A stretch of 62,486 nt of DNA, from positions 1-62,486 of the forward strand of contig JAEZAS010000509.1 in the NCBI GenBank assembly GCA_023430365.1, given 5' to 3'. The number at the start of each line of letters is the position of its first letter. The stretch's first letter is position 1. Position numbers and translations under genes: made by a program. This document shows positions 41,261-49,494 of the stretch, one piece after another. Below the pieces are notes generated by a model. It had not been told where the DNA came from, did not search any database, and was given only the letters and a program-made list of their open reading frames with translations. Origin of the DNA: Planctomycetota bacterium. Lineage in GTDB: Bacteria; Planctomycetota; Planctomycetia; Pirellulales; Pirellulaceae.

Positions 41261-42195
41261 ATCAGACCGCAAATCAACACTTTGCCGACCGCCTCTGCCG
41301 CGAAATCCAGCGCAAGGGAAACCCGGTGCTGGTGGGCCTCGACCCGCGCACGCAGTCGCTGCCGGCCGGCCTGATCCAGGGCGAGGGCTATCAGGCAATT
41401 GCCCGCGGCTATTCTGCCTTCTGTCGCGGGGTGATCGACGTGGTGTCGCCGCTGGTTGCCGCAGTGAAGCCGCAGGCTGCCTTCTTCGAACAACTGGGCC
41501 CCGCAGGATGCACGGCGCTCGCGGAAGTGATCCAGTACGCCTCCCGCATAGGACTGCTCGTCATCGTCGATGGCAAGCGGAACGACATCGGCACCACTGC
41601 GGCCGCCTACGCCGAAGCGTACCTGGGCCCGGGTGAAACAAGCCCCTGGGGCGGCGACGCTTTGACGGTCAGCCCTTACCTCGGGGACGATAGCCTTACG
41701 CCGTTTATCGACACCGCGAAGCAGCGAGGGGCCGGCATCTTCGTCCTCGTGAAGACCTCGAATCCGGGCGGGCGAACGTTTCAGGATCTGCTCGTCGACG
41801 AACTGCCGCTCTATCGCCACGTGGCGACGCTCGTCGAAGGACTCTCGAAAGAAACGGCCGGCGAGTTTGGCTACGGAATCGCCGGCGCGGTGGCGGGAGC
41901 AACCTACCCGCAGCAACTGGGTGAAATCCGTCAGGCGATGCCCCACTCGCTGCTTCTGATACCAGGCTATGGCGCTCAAGGCGGCACCGCGAAGGACTGC
42001 GCCCCTGCGTTCGACGAGCGAGGTTTGGGGGCCATCGTGAACAATTCGCGCGGGATCATCTTCGCCCATCAAAAGGCGGAGTATAAGGAGCGGTTTGGTG
42101 AGAGTCGGTGGCAGGAAGCCGTGGAAGCCGCCACACGCGACATGATCGATCAATTGGCCGCCGAAACCACGGCGGGTCGGTTGCAACGGTCGTAG
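41257..42195 (+). CDS. pyrF: Orotidine 5'-phosphate decarboxylase (type 2)
   Basis: The last step of UMP synthesis. The 312-residue product is the long type 2 form: V-L-V-G-L-D-P-R-T, the catalytic V-I-V-D-G-K-R-N-D-I-G (Asp-Lys-Asp), V-S-P-Y-L-G-D-D-S, F-V-L-V-K-T-S-N-P-G, and L-L-I-P-G-Y-G-A-Q-G-G with V-N-N-S-R-G at the phosphate site. The ATG overlaps the rsmD stop (ATGA), so the pair is coupled. No other pyr gene is adjacent. Confidence 0.95.
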   Translation: MNQTANQHFADRLCREIQRKGNPVLVGLDPRTQSLPAGLIQGEGYQAIARGYSAFCRGVIDVVSPLVAAVKPQAAFFEQLGPAGCTALAEVIQYASRIGLLVIVDGKRNDIGTTAAAYAEAYLGPGETSPWGGDALTVSPYLGDDSLTPFIDTAKQRGAGIFVLVKTSNPGGRTFQDLLVDELPLYRHVATLVEGLSKETAGEFGYGIAGAVAGATYPQQLGEIRQAMPHSLLLIPGYGAQGGTAKDCAPAFDERGLGAIVNNSRGIIFAHQKAEYKERFGESRWQEAVEAATRDMIDQLAAETTAGRLQRS

Positions 42196-42363
42196 CGGCT
42201 ACGACGAGGGCGGCGGACGCGGAGTTACTGCGAGGCGGGTGCTAAACTTGCCAGTGGTTCCAACTCCGTGGCGAATGACCATGCCTGAATCCCAATGACT
42301 TAAGTCTTTGGGACCTCGGCTTGGCCGTTTTGCACCTGATCGACTTTGCGAAGGCCCTCTCGC

Positions 42364-43245
42364 ATGCGCAGCTTTGTTTTTGGATTGCTTGTCTTCGGCC
42401 TGACTTCCTCATCGCTGGCGATCGACATCTTTGTCGACAATCGCAACGGCGACGATCGGCGAAACGGTCGCACGCCGACTTCGCAGGGAGCGGCGAGCGG
42501 GCCGGTGCGCTCGATCGAGAAGGCGATCCGCCTCTGCAGCGGCGGGGGCGATCGGATCATCCTGATCAACTCGGGCGAACCGTACCGCGAGCAGGTCGCC
42601 ATCCAGGGTCCTCGCTGCAGCGGCACCGCGGATCTGCCGTTTGAGATCATCGGCAACGGCTGCGTGCTCGACGGCCGAACGTCGCTCGTCGAAGCCCAGT
42701 GGGAGCATCACCGCGGCGACATCTTCCGCGTGCGTCCTGGCTACATGAGCTATCAGCAGGTGTTCCTCGGCGACGCTCCTCTCGTGCGGCGTTATTCGGT
42801 CGACGGCCTGGTTCCCCAGCTAAAGCCGCTGGAGTGGTGCCTGCTCGACGGCTACATCTACTTCCGCACGGAGTCGGACCGGCTGCCGGAGTCGTATGAC
42901 CTTTTCTGCTGCGGCGGCAAGACGGGCATCACGCTTTACAACGTCCACGATGTTGTGATTTTGGACCTGACGATCCGCGGTTTTCACCTCGACGGTCTGA
43001 ACGCTCACGACAACGTCCGGCGGACCGACATTCTGGGGGTCACGAGCCAGCACAATGGCCGGAGTGGCTTCAGCGTCGGCGGCGCTTCGCGGGTGCGCAT
43101 CGAAGACTGTGCCGCGGCAGGCAACGGCGAGGCCCAGGTGCGGACCGAGGGCTATTCGATCACGCAGTTGAACCGCGGCGCCTTTGATGCGGCTTCGGCC
43201 CCCGCCTTGGTGCAAGACGGCGGCCGAGTGATTTCGAAGAAGTAG
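42364..43245 (+). CDS. Secreted right-handed beta-helix protein
   Basis: A 293-residue protein with a signal peptide (R-S-F-V-F-G-L-L-V-F-G-L-T-S-S-S-L-A). The start of the mature part, I-D-I-F-V-D-N-R-N-G-D-D-R-R-N-G, is typical of planctomycete parallel beta-helix proteins. Repeating turns follow (V-V-I-L-D-L-T-I-R-G-F, then G-V-T-S-Q-H-N-G-R-S-G-F-S-V). The fold is that of pectate-lyase-like polysaccharide binders. No catalytic residues can be assigned, so polysaccharide binding or cleavage is only a guess. Confidence 0.75.
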   Translation: MRSFVFGLLVFGLTSSSLAIDIFVDNRNGDDRRNGRTPTSQGAASGPVRSIEKAIRLCSGGGDRIILINSGEPYREQVAIQGPRCSGTADLPFEIIGNGCVLDGRTSLVEAQWEHHRGDIFRVRPGYMSYQQVFLGDAPLVRRYSVDGLVPQLKPLEWCLLDGYIYFRTESDRLPESYDLFCCGGKTGITLYNVHDVVILDLTIRGFHLDGLNAHDNVRRTDILGVTSQHNGRSGFSVGGASRVRIEDCAAAGNGEAQVRTEGYSITQLNRGAFDAASAPALVQDGGRVISKK

Positions 43246-43264
43246 AGAACCCGGCGAGCTACGT

Positions 43265-43906
43265 CTAGTCCCGGACCAGCGGTACAAACCGGCAGAGCGT
43301 GAGCGCCTGCCCCTCGGCCTTGCCCGCCACCTTGTGAAAGGCGTAGAGCGTCTGTTCTTCGGACGTTCCCAGCGGAGCAACGAGAATCCCGCCTTCGCGC
43401 ATTTGCTTCCAGACTTCCTCGGGAACTTCCGGGGCCGCCGCTGCGATCAGGCAGCGGTCGAACGGAGCCGCCTCCGGCCAGCCGAGCCCCCCGTCGCCGA
43501 CACGAAGATGGACGTTGCGATAGTCGAGCCGCTCCAGCCGTTCCGCCGCCTGCTGAGAGAGCGGCGCGTGACGCTCAATGCTGTAAACCTCCGCAGACAG
43601 CTCAGCGAGCACCGCGGTCTGATAGCCACTGCCGGTGCCGATCTCCAGCACCCGCTCGCGGCCGGTGAGTTGCAACGCCTCGGTCATCAGCGCGACGATA
43701 TATGGCTGGCTGATCGTCTGGTGGCAATCGATCTGGAGGGCGCGATCGGAGTACGCTTCGTCGCGCACGGCTTCCGGAACGAAGCTTTCGCGCGGCACGC
43801 GCTCCATGGCGGCAAGGACCGCCGACGAGCGGATCCCTCGACGACGTAAATGCTGATTGAGCATCTCGGCGCGGGCGGAATCGAACTCACTCGACGGCTG
43901 TCTCAT
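43265..43906 (-). CDS. pcm: Protein-L-isoaspartate O-methyltransferase
   Basis: Repairs isoaspartyl damage in proteins by methylating it with SAM. The 213-residue product has the family start M-E-R-V-P-R-E-S-F-V-P, Q-T-I-S-Q-P-Y-I-V-A-L-M-T, motif I V-L-E-I-G-T-G-S-G-Y-Q-T-A-V-L-A, and V-Y-S-I-E-R. It is 34 bases downstream of the MBL-fold gene on the same strand and is probably cotranscribed. Confidence 0.93.
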   Translation of the reverse strand: MRQPSSEFDSARAEMLNQHLRRRGIRSSAVLAAMERVPRESFVPEAVRDEAYSDRALQIDCHQTISQPYIVALMTEALQLTGRERVLEIGTGSGYQTAVLAELSAEVYSIERHAPLSQQAAERLERLDYRNVHLRVGDGGLGWPEAAPFDRCLIAAAAPEVPEEVWKQMREGGILVAPLGTSEEQTLYAFHKVAGKAEGQALTLCRFVPLVRD

Positions 43907-43940
43907 GGCGGAAAGGGCGAGCTATTGACGTGCCGATGGG

Positions 43941-44681
43941 TCAGAAATCGATCTGTTGGTCGTCGAAGCCGATCTCGATTCTGGGAAAGATGTTTTTCAC
44001 CTCGTCCAGTGGCAGCGGCTCCATCGACCGCTCCAACGGATTGGTGTGCACCAGCACGAGGCGACCGACCTGGGCTTCCGCGGCCAGGCGGGCCACGGGG
44101 GTCAGGCAACTGTGCCCCGTTTTCTCGGCCCAGGGTCCCCAGTCGTCGGTGAAGTAGCACTCGTGCACTAGCACATCGACGCCGCGAATGTGCTCCCGGT
44201 ATTCGATCCCGCTCCCGGCCGTCGTATCGGTGACGTAGGCGAGCGAGCGGCCCGGCCAATCGAGGCGATAGCCGACCGCTCCCCCCGGGTGCGTAAGTGG
44301 AAACGAGCGCAGCACGCCGCCGTCGCGCAGCGGCACTTCGCGTTCGAGCGGCCGCCAGTCGATCGGCGGCATTGCGGGAAAGAGTTCCTGGGCAAACAGA
44401 TGCTTTTGAATCGCCGCCAGCTTCTGAGGCTCGCCATGAACCACGGCCCGTTCGACCGCTTGCTGGTAGAGGATGTCGAACAAATAGGTCAGGCCGATGA
44501 CGTGGTCGAGGTGCGCATGGGTCAGGAAGATATCGAGCCCGCCGGGGCGCAGGTGCTCGCGCACGCGGTACAAGGCGGTCCCCGCATCGAGGACGACGCC
44601 GATTTCCGGCAGCATCAAACACGAGGTCTGCCGACGATCGGTCGGATGGTAGCCCGAGGTACCCAGCAGGAGGAGTTTCAT
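43941..44681 (-). CDS. MBL-fold metallohydrolase (RNase Z/phosphodiesterase-like)
   Basis: A 246-residue metallo-beta-lactamase fold: M-K-L-L-L-L-G-T-S-G-Y, the zinc site L-T-H-A-H-L-D-H-V-I-G, then Y-V-T-D-T-T-A, V-H-E-C-Y-F and V-L-V-H-T-N-P. The opening and motif order are like RNase Z / cyclic-nucleotide phosphodiesterase relatives, but the RNase Z exosite is missing. The substrate is unknown. First gene of a pair with pcm. Confidence 0.85.
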   Translation of the reverse strand: MKLLLLGTSGYHPTDRRQTSCLMLPEIGVVLDAGTALYRVREHLRPGGLDIFLTHAHLDHVIGLTYLFDILYQQAVERAVVHGEPQKLAAIQKHLFAQELFPAMPPIDWRPLEREVPLRDGGVLRSFPLTHPGGAVGYRLDWPGRSLAYVTDTTAGSGIEYREHIRGVDVLVHECYFTDDWGPWAEKTGHSCLTPVARLAAEAQVGRLVLVHTNPLERSMEPLPLDEVKNIFPRIEIGFDDQQIDF

Positions 44682-44748
44682 GGCGTCAAGGTAACGGCCC
44701 GCCGAGCGGCGGACAATTGATGCCGGCGGGTGGCGAGAAGAATTGCCG

Positions 44749-44829
44749 CCGTAGCTGGATTCGCCAGAATTCAGACAAACCAGGCCCTCAACTCGCAGGG
44801 CGTCTGAATTCTGGCGAATTCAGCTACGG
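44749..44829. repeat. 28-bp inverted repeat, family J
   Basis: The arms 44749-44776 (CCGTAGCTGGATTCGCCAGA..) and 44802-44829 are reverse complements with one mismatch, separated by 25 bases. There is no T-run, so it is not a normal terminator. It lies between two minus-strand genes (vWA gene upstream, MBL downstream). Confidence 0.8.
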
Positions 44830-44838
44830 GGAGACTCT

Positions 44839-46008
44839 TTATCGTTCGAGCATTTTGAACGCTTCGAGGACCTTACCGCGGTGCTGGCTGCCGAAGACCA
44901 GAACCATCAGCTGGGTCATGATCTGCCGCTGGTCGGTGGTGAGAAACGCCTCGCCGCCGCCCGCCATGGCGATTTCGTAGAACTCGGGGAGCGGTTCCGA
45001 GTCGCGGCAGGTCACCGTGCTGACGATTCCTTTGTTCTGGCCGCGGAACGCCCGGGCATAGTCGACGCAGGTCTTCGTTTTCTCGGGATGCGGAGGAGCG
45101 TCGCCGAAGATGAGGATCATCTTGCGGGCGTTAGGGCGAAACCGATTGTTGTGCATCGACCAGTAAAGTCCTTCCTCGACCGCTTCGGGATGATCGCCGC
45201 CGCCGCCGGCTTCGACCTTTTCGAGAAAGGCTTTCAAATCCTGCACGTTGCTCGTGAGCGGAATGCCGCGGACGACATAATCGTCGTCGGTGTCGCGATA
45301 GGTGCAGAGGCTGATGCGGGCCTTGGGGACGAGGGTCAGCAGCGTGGTGCCGATGCGATCGATCTGGTCGGTCACCTGGTCGATTTCGCCCGACATACTG
45401 CCGGTGCTGTCAAAGCAGATGACAATGTCGAGCCCATTGCGGCGGAGCGACTGCAGCATGCCGTCCCAACTGCCGCCGCCCATCGAACCGCCGATTTGCA
45501 CGGAGCCAAGGTCGAATGCGCCGGCGCTGGCGCCGCTCGGCGACGGGGTCGCGAGCGTCAGGTCGGTGGCCCCTTCGGAGGTGGAACCACCGAACGCCGC
45601 GGGGGACTCGATCTCGAGCATCGGCTCGAGTTCTTCGCGAGGATGATCGCTGACGACCTCGTCGGTGACCAGCTGTTCTTCCTGCCGATCGGTCAGCGTT
45701 TCGGAGGGGAGGATGCCGACGAGCACATCGTCGGTCGTTCCTTCGCCGCTTCCCCCTTCGGTCTGCATGAGCGCGATCACGACCAGAATGGTCATGTGGA
45801 TCAGCAGCGAGCCGATGCCGGAGATGGAGTTCTCCAGCCAACCGCTCGGAGCGCGGCGCGGCGGGGCTCCTTGCGCGGCCACCGACGGGGCGGGTTCCGC
45901 CCGCGGAATGGTGACCGGCTTGCGGCAGTGGGGGCAGAGACCACGCGTGCCGAGTTGCTCGGGCGTGATGACGAACCGGCCACCGCAATGAACGCAGACA
46001 ATCTTCAT
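44839..46008 (-). CDS. Membrane vWA-domain protein with N-terminal zinc ribbon
   Basis: A 389-residue protein. The N-terminus has C-V-H-C and C-P-H-C (a zinc ribbon, residues 5-28). One membrane helix follows (about 65-82), then an acidic linker and a von Willebrand A domain with the MIDAS start I-C-F-D-S-T-G-S-M-S at about 195 and I-F-G-D-A-P-P-H-P later. The architecture (cytoplasmic ribbon, helix, vWA outside) occurs in planctomycete envelope proteins. Ligand binding is likely metal-dependent. The partner is unknown. Confidence 0.82.
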   Translation of the reverse strand: MKIVCVHCGGRFVITPEQLGTRGLCPHCRKPVTIPRAEPAPSVAAQGAPPRRAPSGWLENSISGIGSLLIHMTILVVIALMQTEGGSGEGTTDDVLVGILPSETLTDRQEEQLVTDEVVSDHPREELEPMLEIESPAAFGGSTSEGATDLTLATPSPSGASAGAFDLGSVQIGGSMGGGSWDGMLQSLRRNGLDIVICFDSTGSMSGEIDQVTDQIDRIGTTLLTLVPKARISLCTYRDTDDDYVVRGIPLTSNVQDLKAFLEKVEAGGGGDHPEAVEEGLYWSMHNNRFRPNARKMILIFGDAPPHPEKTKTCVDYARAFRGQNKGIVSTVTCRDSEPLPEFYEIAMAGGGEAFLTTDQRQIMTQLMVLVFGSQHRGKVLEAFKMLER

Positions 46009-46086
46009 ACGCTTATTGTCCGTGCGGGGAGCGGGCGGGTCAACAAAAGAGCGGAGGCGAGCGGGCAGGGTCGCAACATTGCTGCA

Positions 46087-46175
46087 CCGGCGAGCGGGAC
46101 GCGTGAGCGTCCCGGGTGCTCGCGGCGACGAGTGGTTCGCGTTTCACCGGGAGACTTACGTCTCCCGTTCGCCGG
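46087..46175. repeat. Palindrome doublet, family B (copy 3)
   Basis: Facing copies at 46087-46118 (+, stem GGGACGC / GCGTCCC, loop GTGA) and 46145-46175 (-, stem GGGAGAC / GTCTCCC, loop GTAA when read on its own strand). The loop-centre distance of 53 bases compares with 52 and 49 in the other two doublets. Confidence 0.8.
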
Positions 46176-46210
46176 AGGCCCAGGCGTTTTTCAGCAAAAC
46201 TCGTCGGCGA

Positions 46211-46278
46211 AAGTAGTAGGCACACCCCGTGTGCCGTGACTCACACGGACGACGGCAGAGGGCGTGTGCCTACTACTT
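46211..46278. repeat. 15-bp inverted repeat, family K
   Basis: AAGTAGTAGGCACAC (46211-46225) is the exact complement of GTGTGCCTACTACTT (46264-46278). An inner hairpin CCGTGTG / CACACGG lies between. It is in the 357-base gap between the vWA gene and the isomerase gene, which contains no coding sequence. Confidence 0.75.
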
Positions 46279-46365
46279 AGCTGTCGCATGGTGTTATCAT
46301 GGGCGGCCGAGCGGCGAACCGATTTGCCGCGGTTCCTTGTTTGCGTTTCCCGATTGATCCCACCT

Positions 46366-47196
46366 ATGAAATTTGCAATCTGCAACGAGACGTTTGTCGA
46401 CTGGCCGTTCGAGAAGGCGTTCGCCCTGGCGCGCGAGGTCGGTTACACGGGCATTGAGATCGCTCCATTCACGATGGCCACCGATGTGCGAACCATCTCG
46501 GCCGCCCAGCGGGACGAAGTTCGCCGGCAGGCCGAGGCGGCTGAGCTCGAAGTGATCGGCCTGCACTGGCTCTTGGCCAAGACCGAAGGGTTTTATCTCA
46601 CCACGCCCGACGACACGGTTCGCCAGGCGACGGCTGGATACATCGGCGACCTGGCCCGGCTGTGCCGCGACCTCGGTGGGCGGGTGATGGTGCTCGGTTC
46701 GCCGAAGCAGCGCAACTTGCTGCCGGGCGTGTCGCACGAGCGAGCGATGGAACTGGCGGCCGATTGCCTGCGGCAGGCGGTCCCCGTGCTCGAAGAGTGC
46801 AACGTGACGATCGCCGTCGAGCCGCTTGGCCCGATGGATGGCGACTTTCTCACGACGGCCGATCAAGGCGTCCAATTGCTCGAGATGATCGGTTCGCCGC
46901 ATTGCCGGCTGCACCTGGACGTCAAAGCGATGGACAGCGAGCCGACTCCCATTCCGCAGATCATCGAGCGGCATGCAAACGTGATGGAACACTTCCATGC
47001 AAACGACCCAAACCTGAAGGGGCCGGGCATGGGAGAAATGGATTTTCTGCCCATCTTTCAGTCGCTGGCCAAGGTAGACTATCGCGGCTGGGTGTCGGTG
47101 GAAGTTTTCGACTATAGCCCCGGGCCTGAAACGATCGCCCGCGAAAGCATCGAGTACATGCGAGATTGCCTCGCCCGCCTGGCGGATGGCGAATAG
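46366..47196 (+). CDS. Sugar phosphate isomerase/epimerase-like protein
   Basis: A 276-residue AP-endonuclease-2-type barrel: M-K-F-A-I-C-N-E-T-F, G-Y-T-G-I-E-I-A-P-F, V-M-V-L-G-S-P-K-Q-R, T-I-A-V-E-P-L-G-P (metal Glu), C-R-L-H-L-D-V-K-A-M, H-F-H-A-N-D-P-N and V-S-V-E-V-F-D-Y. It resembles the hydroxypyruvate isomerase / xylose isomerase-like group. There is no signal peptide, so it is cytosolic, unlike the related exported protein at 4909. It is followed by a phosphoesterase and a beta-propeller gene in the same direction. Confidence 0.85.
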   Translation: MKFAICNETFVDWPFEKAFALAREVGYTGIEIAPFTMATDVRTISAAQRDEVRRQAEAAELEVIGLHWLLAKTEGFYLTTPDDTVRQATAGYIGDLARLCRDLGGRVMVLGSPKQRNLLPGVSHERAMELAADCLRQAVPVLEECNVTIAVEPLGPMDGDFLTTADQGVQLLEMIGSPHCRLHLDVKAMDSEPTPIPQIIERHANVMEHFHANDPNLKGPGMGEMDFLPIFQSLAKVDYRGWVSVEVFDYSPGPETIARESIEYMRDCLARLADGE

Positions 47197-47214
47197 CACA
47201 GAGGAGCGGCAAGC

Positions 47215-48111
47215 GTGAGCAACCAAGCGTTGACGAGCACTCGGCGGGTATTTTTGCGGGACGGATCGCTGCTGCTCCTGGGCGCCGGCACCACGCTGGC
47301 TTCGGCGAAGCAATTGATCGCCGACGAATCGAAACCGGGAGCTCGACTGGGCCTGGTGACCGACCTGCACTATGCCGACAAGCCGCCGGCCGGAACGCGG
47401 TACTACCGCGAGACGCTGGCGAAGTTCCAGGAAGCGGCCGGCGAATTCACGAAGGCAAAGATCGACGCGGTCGTGAGCCTGGGCGATTTGATCGACTCAG
47501 CCGACACGCTCGAAGCCGAAACCGAATATCTCGCACGCATCCAGAAAGAATTCGCCGCCCTGCCATGCGACCGGCACTACGTGCTGGGCAACCACTGCGT
47601 GACGACGCTCACCAAGAAGGAATTTCTCCAGGAGGTGGGTCAGCAGCAGCCGCACTATTCGTTCGATCTCGGCGGCTATCACTTCATTGTGCTCGACGCC
47701 TGTTTTCGCTCCGATTGCCAGCCGTACGGTCGCAACAACTTCGTGTGGACCGACTGCAATCTGCCGCCGGATCAGATCGAGTGGCTGCGCGAGGACTTGA
47801 AGGATACGAGCAAACCGACGATCGTCTTCGTCCACCAGCGGCTCGACGTCGAGAACCACTATGGCGTGCAGCAGGCGAAGCAGATTCGCGAGCTGCTGGA
47901 GCAATCGCAGAAGGTGCTCGCGGTGTTTCAGGGGCACAGCCACAAGAACGACCTCAAGACCATCAACGGCATCCACTACTGCACGCTGGTCGCGATGATC
48001 GAGGGGTCGGGAAAAGAAAACAGCGGCTATTCGCTGCTCGACCTGCACGAGCCCGGTGTGCTCCGACTGTCGGGATTCCGCAAGCAAGCAAACTACGCGT
48101 GGGCAACATGA
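47215..48111 (+). CDS. Exported calcineurin-like phosphoesterase
   Basis: A 298-residue protein with a Tat-like start (T-S-T-R-R-V-F-L-R-D-G-S-L-L-L-L-G-A-G). The metallophosphoesterase motifs are all present: L-V-T-D-L-H-Y, V-S-L-G-D-L-I-D, Y-V-L-G-N-H-C (usually G-N-H-D), I-V-F-V-H-Q-R and F-Q-G-H-S-H-K-N-D. The start is GTG at 47215. It overlaps the next gene by 4 bases (ATGA). Substrates of such secreted enzymes include phosphomonoesters and phosphodiesters; this one is not defined. Confidence 0.88.
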   Translation: MSNQALTSTRRVFLRDGSLLLLGAGTTLASAKQLIADESKPGARLGLVTDLHYADKPPAGTRYYRETLAKFQEAAGEFTKAKIDAVVSLGDLIDSADTLEAETEYLARIQKEFAALPCDRHYVLGNHCVTTLTKKEFLQEVGQQQPHYSFDLGGYHFIVLDACFRSDCQPYGRNNFVWTDCNLPPDQIEWLREDLKDTSKPTIVFVHQRLDVENHYGVQQAKQIRELLEQSQKVLAVFQGHSHKNDLKTINGIHYCTLVAMIEGSGKENSGYSLLDLHEPGVLRLSGFRKQANYAWAT

Positions 48112-48905
48112 AAACGCTTTTAGCTTGGACGGGCTTTTGCCTGGCACTTGGTCTTTTCGTAGCGTGCGCGAACGCGGCAGACGCAACGTCTGCGTTTCAG
48201 CCGGTGACCTGCGAGGGAACCTATCGGCATCACCTGCAGGGAGTCTGCACGGACGAAAAAGAGGCCATCTTCTGGTCGTTCACGACCCAACTGGTGAAAA
48301 CCGATCGCCAGGGGAAGGTGCTGCGGAAAATCGAAGTCGGCAATCATCACGGCGACCTTTGCTATCGCGATGGCAAGGTCTACGTCGCGGTGAATTTCGG
48401 CAAGTTCAACGACGCCCAGGGGAATGCGAACTCGTGGATCTATGTCTACGACGCCGCAAGCCTTGACCTGGTCGCGAAGCACGAAGTGCAGCAGGTGGCG
48501 CATGGCGCGGGAGGCATCGCCTGGCATGACGGGCGATTTCTCGTCGTCGGTGGCTTGCCCGTCGGAGCGGAAGCGAACCTGGTGTATGAATTCGACGACA
48601 AGTTCACGCTCGTGAAGGAGCACAAACTGGCCGGAGGCTTTACCCTGATGGGCATTCAGACCGCCGCGTTTGCAGATGGACGCTGGTGGTTCGGTTGCTA
48701 CGGTAAGCCGGAAAGCTTGCTGATTGCGGACGCAGATATTGGAAAAGTCGAGCGGTACGAGTTTAGTTGCTCGCTCGGGATCGTGCCGCTGGGGGGCGGA
48801 AAGTTCCTGATCGGTCGCGACCGAAAGACTGCCGATATGCAGCACATCGGCAGCCTGGTGCTCGCCGAAGCCGATCCGCAGCAGGGTATGCGACTGGTGA
48901 AATAG
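48108..48905 (+). CDS. Secreted beta-propeller-like protein
   Basis: A 265-residue protein with a signal peptide (A-W-T-G-F-C-L-A-L-G-L-F-V-A-C-A-N-A). Repeated short beta motifs follow (I-F-W-S-F-T-T-Q-L-V-K-T-D, G-K-V-Y-V-A-V-N-F-G, W-I-Y-V-Y-D-A, L-V-Y-E-F-D-D-K-F). The motifs are like NHL/quinoprotein propellers with about five blades. It is coupled by overlap to the phosphoesterase gene, so a shared substrate is likely. Binding partner unknown. Confidence 0.7.
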   Translation: MKTLLAWTGFCLALGLFVACANAADATSAFQPVTCEGTYRHHLQGVCTDEKEAIFWSFTTQLVKTDRQGKVLRKIEVGNHHGDLCYRDGKVYVAVNFGKFNDAQGNANSWIYVYDAASLDLVAKHEVQQVAHGAGGIAWHDGRFLVVGGLPVGAEANLVYEFDDKFTLVKEHKLAGGFTLMGIQTAAFADGRWWFGCYGKPESLLIADADIGKVERYEFSCSLGIVPLGGGKFLIGRDRKTADMQHIGSLVLAEADPQQGMRLVK

Positions 48906-48955
48906 GCTGGCGATGGACAAAGCGCCGGCTGGGGGCCCGTTCAAGGAGTGTCGCC

Positions 48956-49471
48956 ATGTCAGCGCCGGAAAGCGTCCCGCCGATCGATCCCGGCGTTTGC
49001 ATAGGCCACGTTCACTTGAAGGTGGCCGACCTCGAGCGATCGCTACGGTTCTATTGCGGCGTGCTGGGGTTCGAGCTCACGCAGCGCTACGGCAGCCAGG
49101 CGGCGTTCATCTCGGCAGGGGGTTACCACCATCACCTGGGGCTCAACACCTGGGAAAGCCGAGGAGGCTCGCCGCCGGCGCGAGGCACGACTGGGCTGTA
49201 CCACGTCGCCATTCTGTATCCAACGCGACGCAGCCTGGCCGATGCGCTCCAGCGGCTGGTCACGGCAGGCATTCCGCTCGATGGCGCGAGCGATCACGGC
49301 GTGAGCGAAGCCTTATACCTGCGCGATCCCGACGAGAACGGGCTTGAACTCTACTGGGATCGCCCGCGCGACGTATGGCCGCGAACGGCGGATGGGCAGA
49401 TCGAGATGTACACGCATCGACTCGACCTGCAAGGTCTGCTCGGCGAACTTCAATCGCCGGCGGGCGAGTGA
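48956..49471 (+). CDS. VOC-family dioxygenase/glyoxalase-like protein
   Basis: A 171-residue vicinal-oxygen-chelate protein: I-G-H-V-H-L-K-V-A-D-L (metal His), F-Y-C-G-V-L-G-F-E, Y-H-H-H-L-G-L-N-T-W (second His), L-Y-H-V-A-I-L-Y-P, and Y-L-R-D-P-D-E-N-G-L-E-L-Y (metal Glu). It is closest to the catechol 2,3-dioxygenase-like CatE group, without the N-terminal half of full extradiol enzymes. The start at 48956 has AAGGAG 7 bases before it. Confidence 0.85.
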   Translation: MSAPESVPPIDPGVCIGHVHLKVADLERSLRFYCGVLGFELTQRYGSQAAFISAGGYHHHLGLNTWESRGGSPPARGTTGLYHVAILYPTRRSLADALQRLVTAGIPLDGASDHGVSEALYLRDPDENGLELYWDRPRDVWPRTADGQIEMYTHRLDLQGLLGELQSPAGE

Positions 49472-49494
49472 GCGGCTGAATAAATCGCGAGCGA

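Noticed and set aside
44749..44829. The 28-bp inverted repeat as a plain terminator
   Set aside because: The stem is far longer than usual and no T-run follows on either strand.
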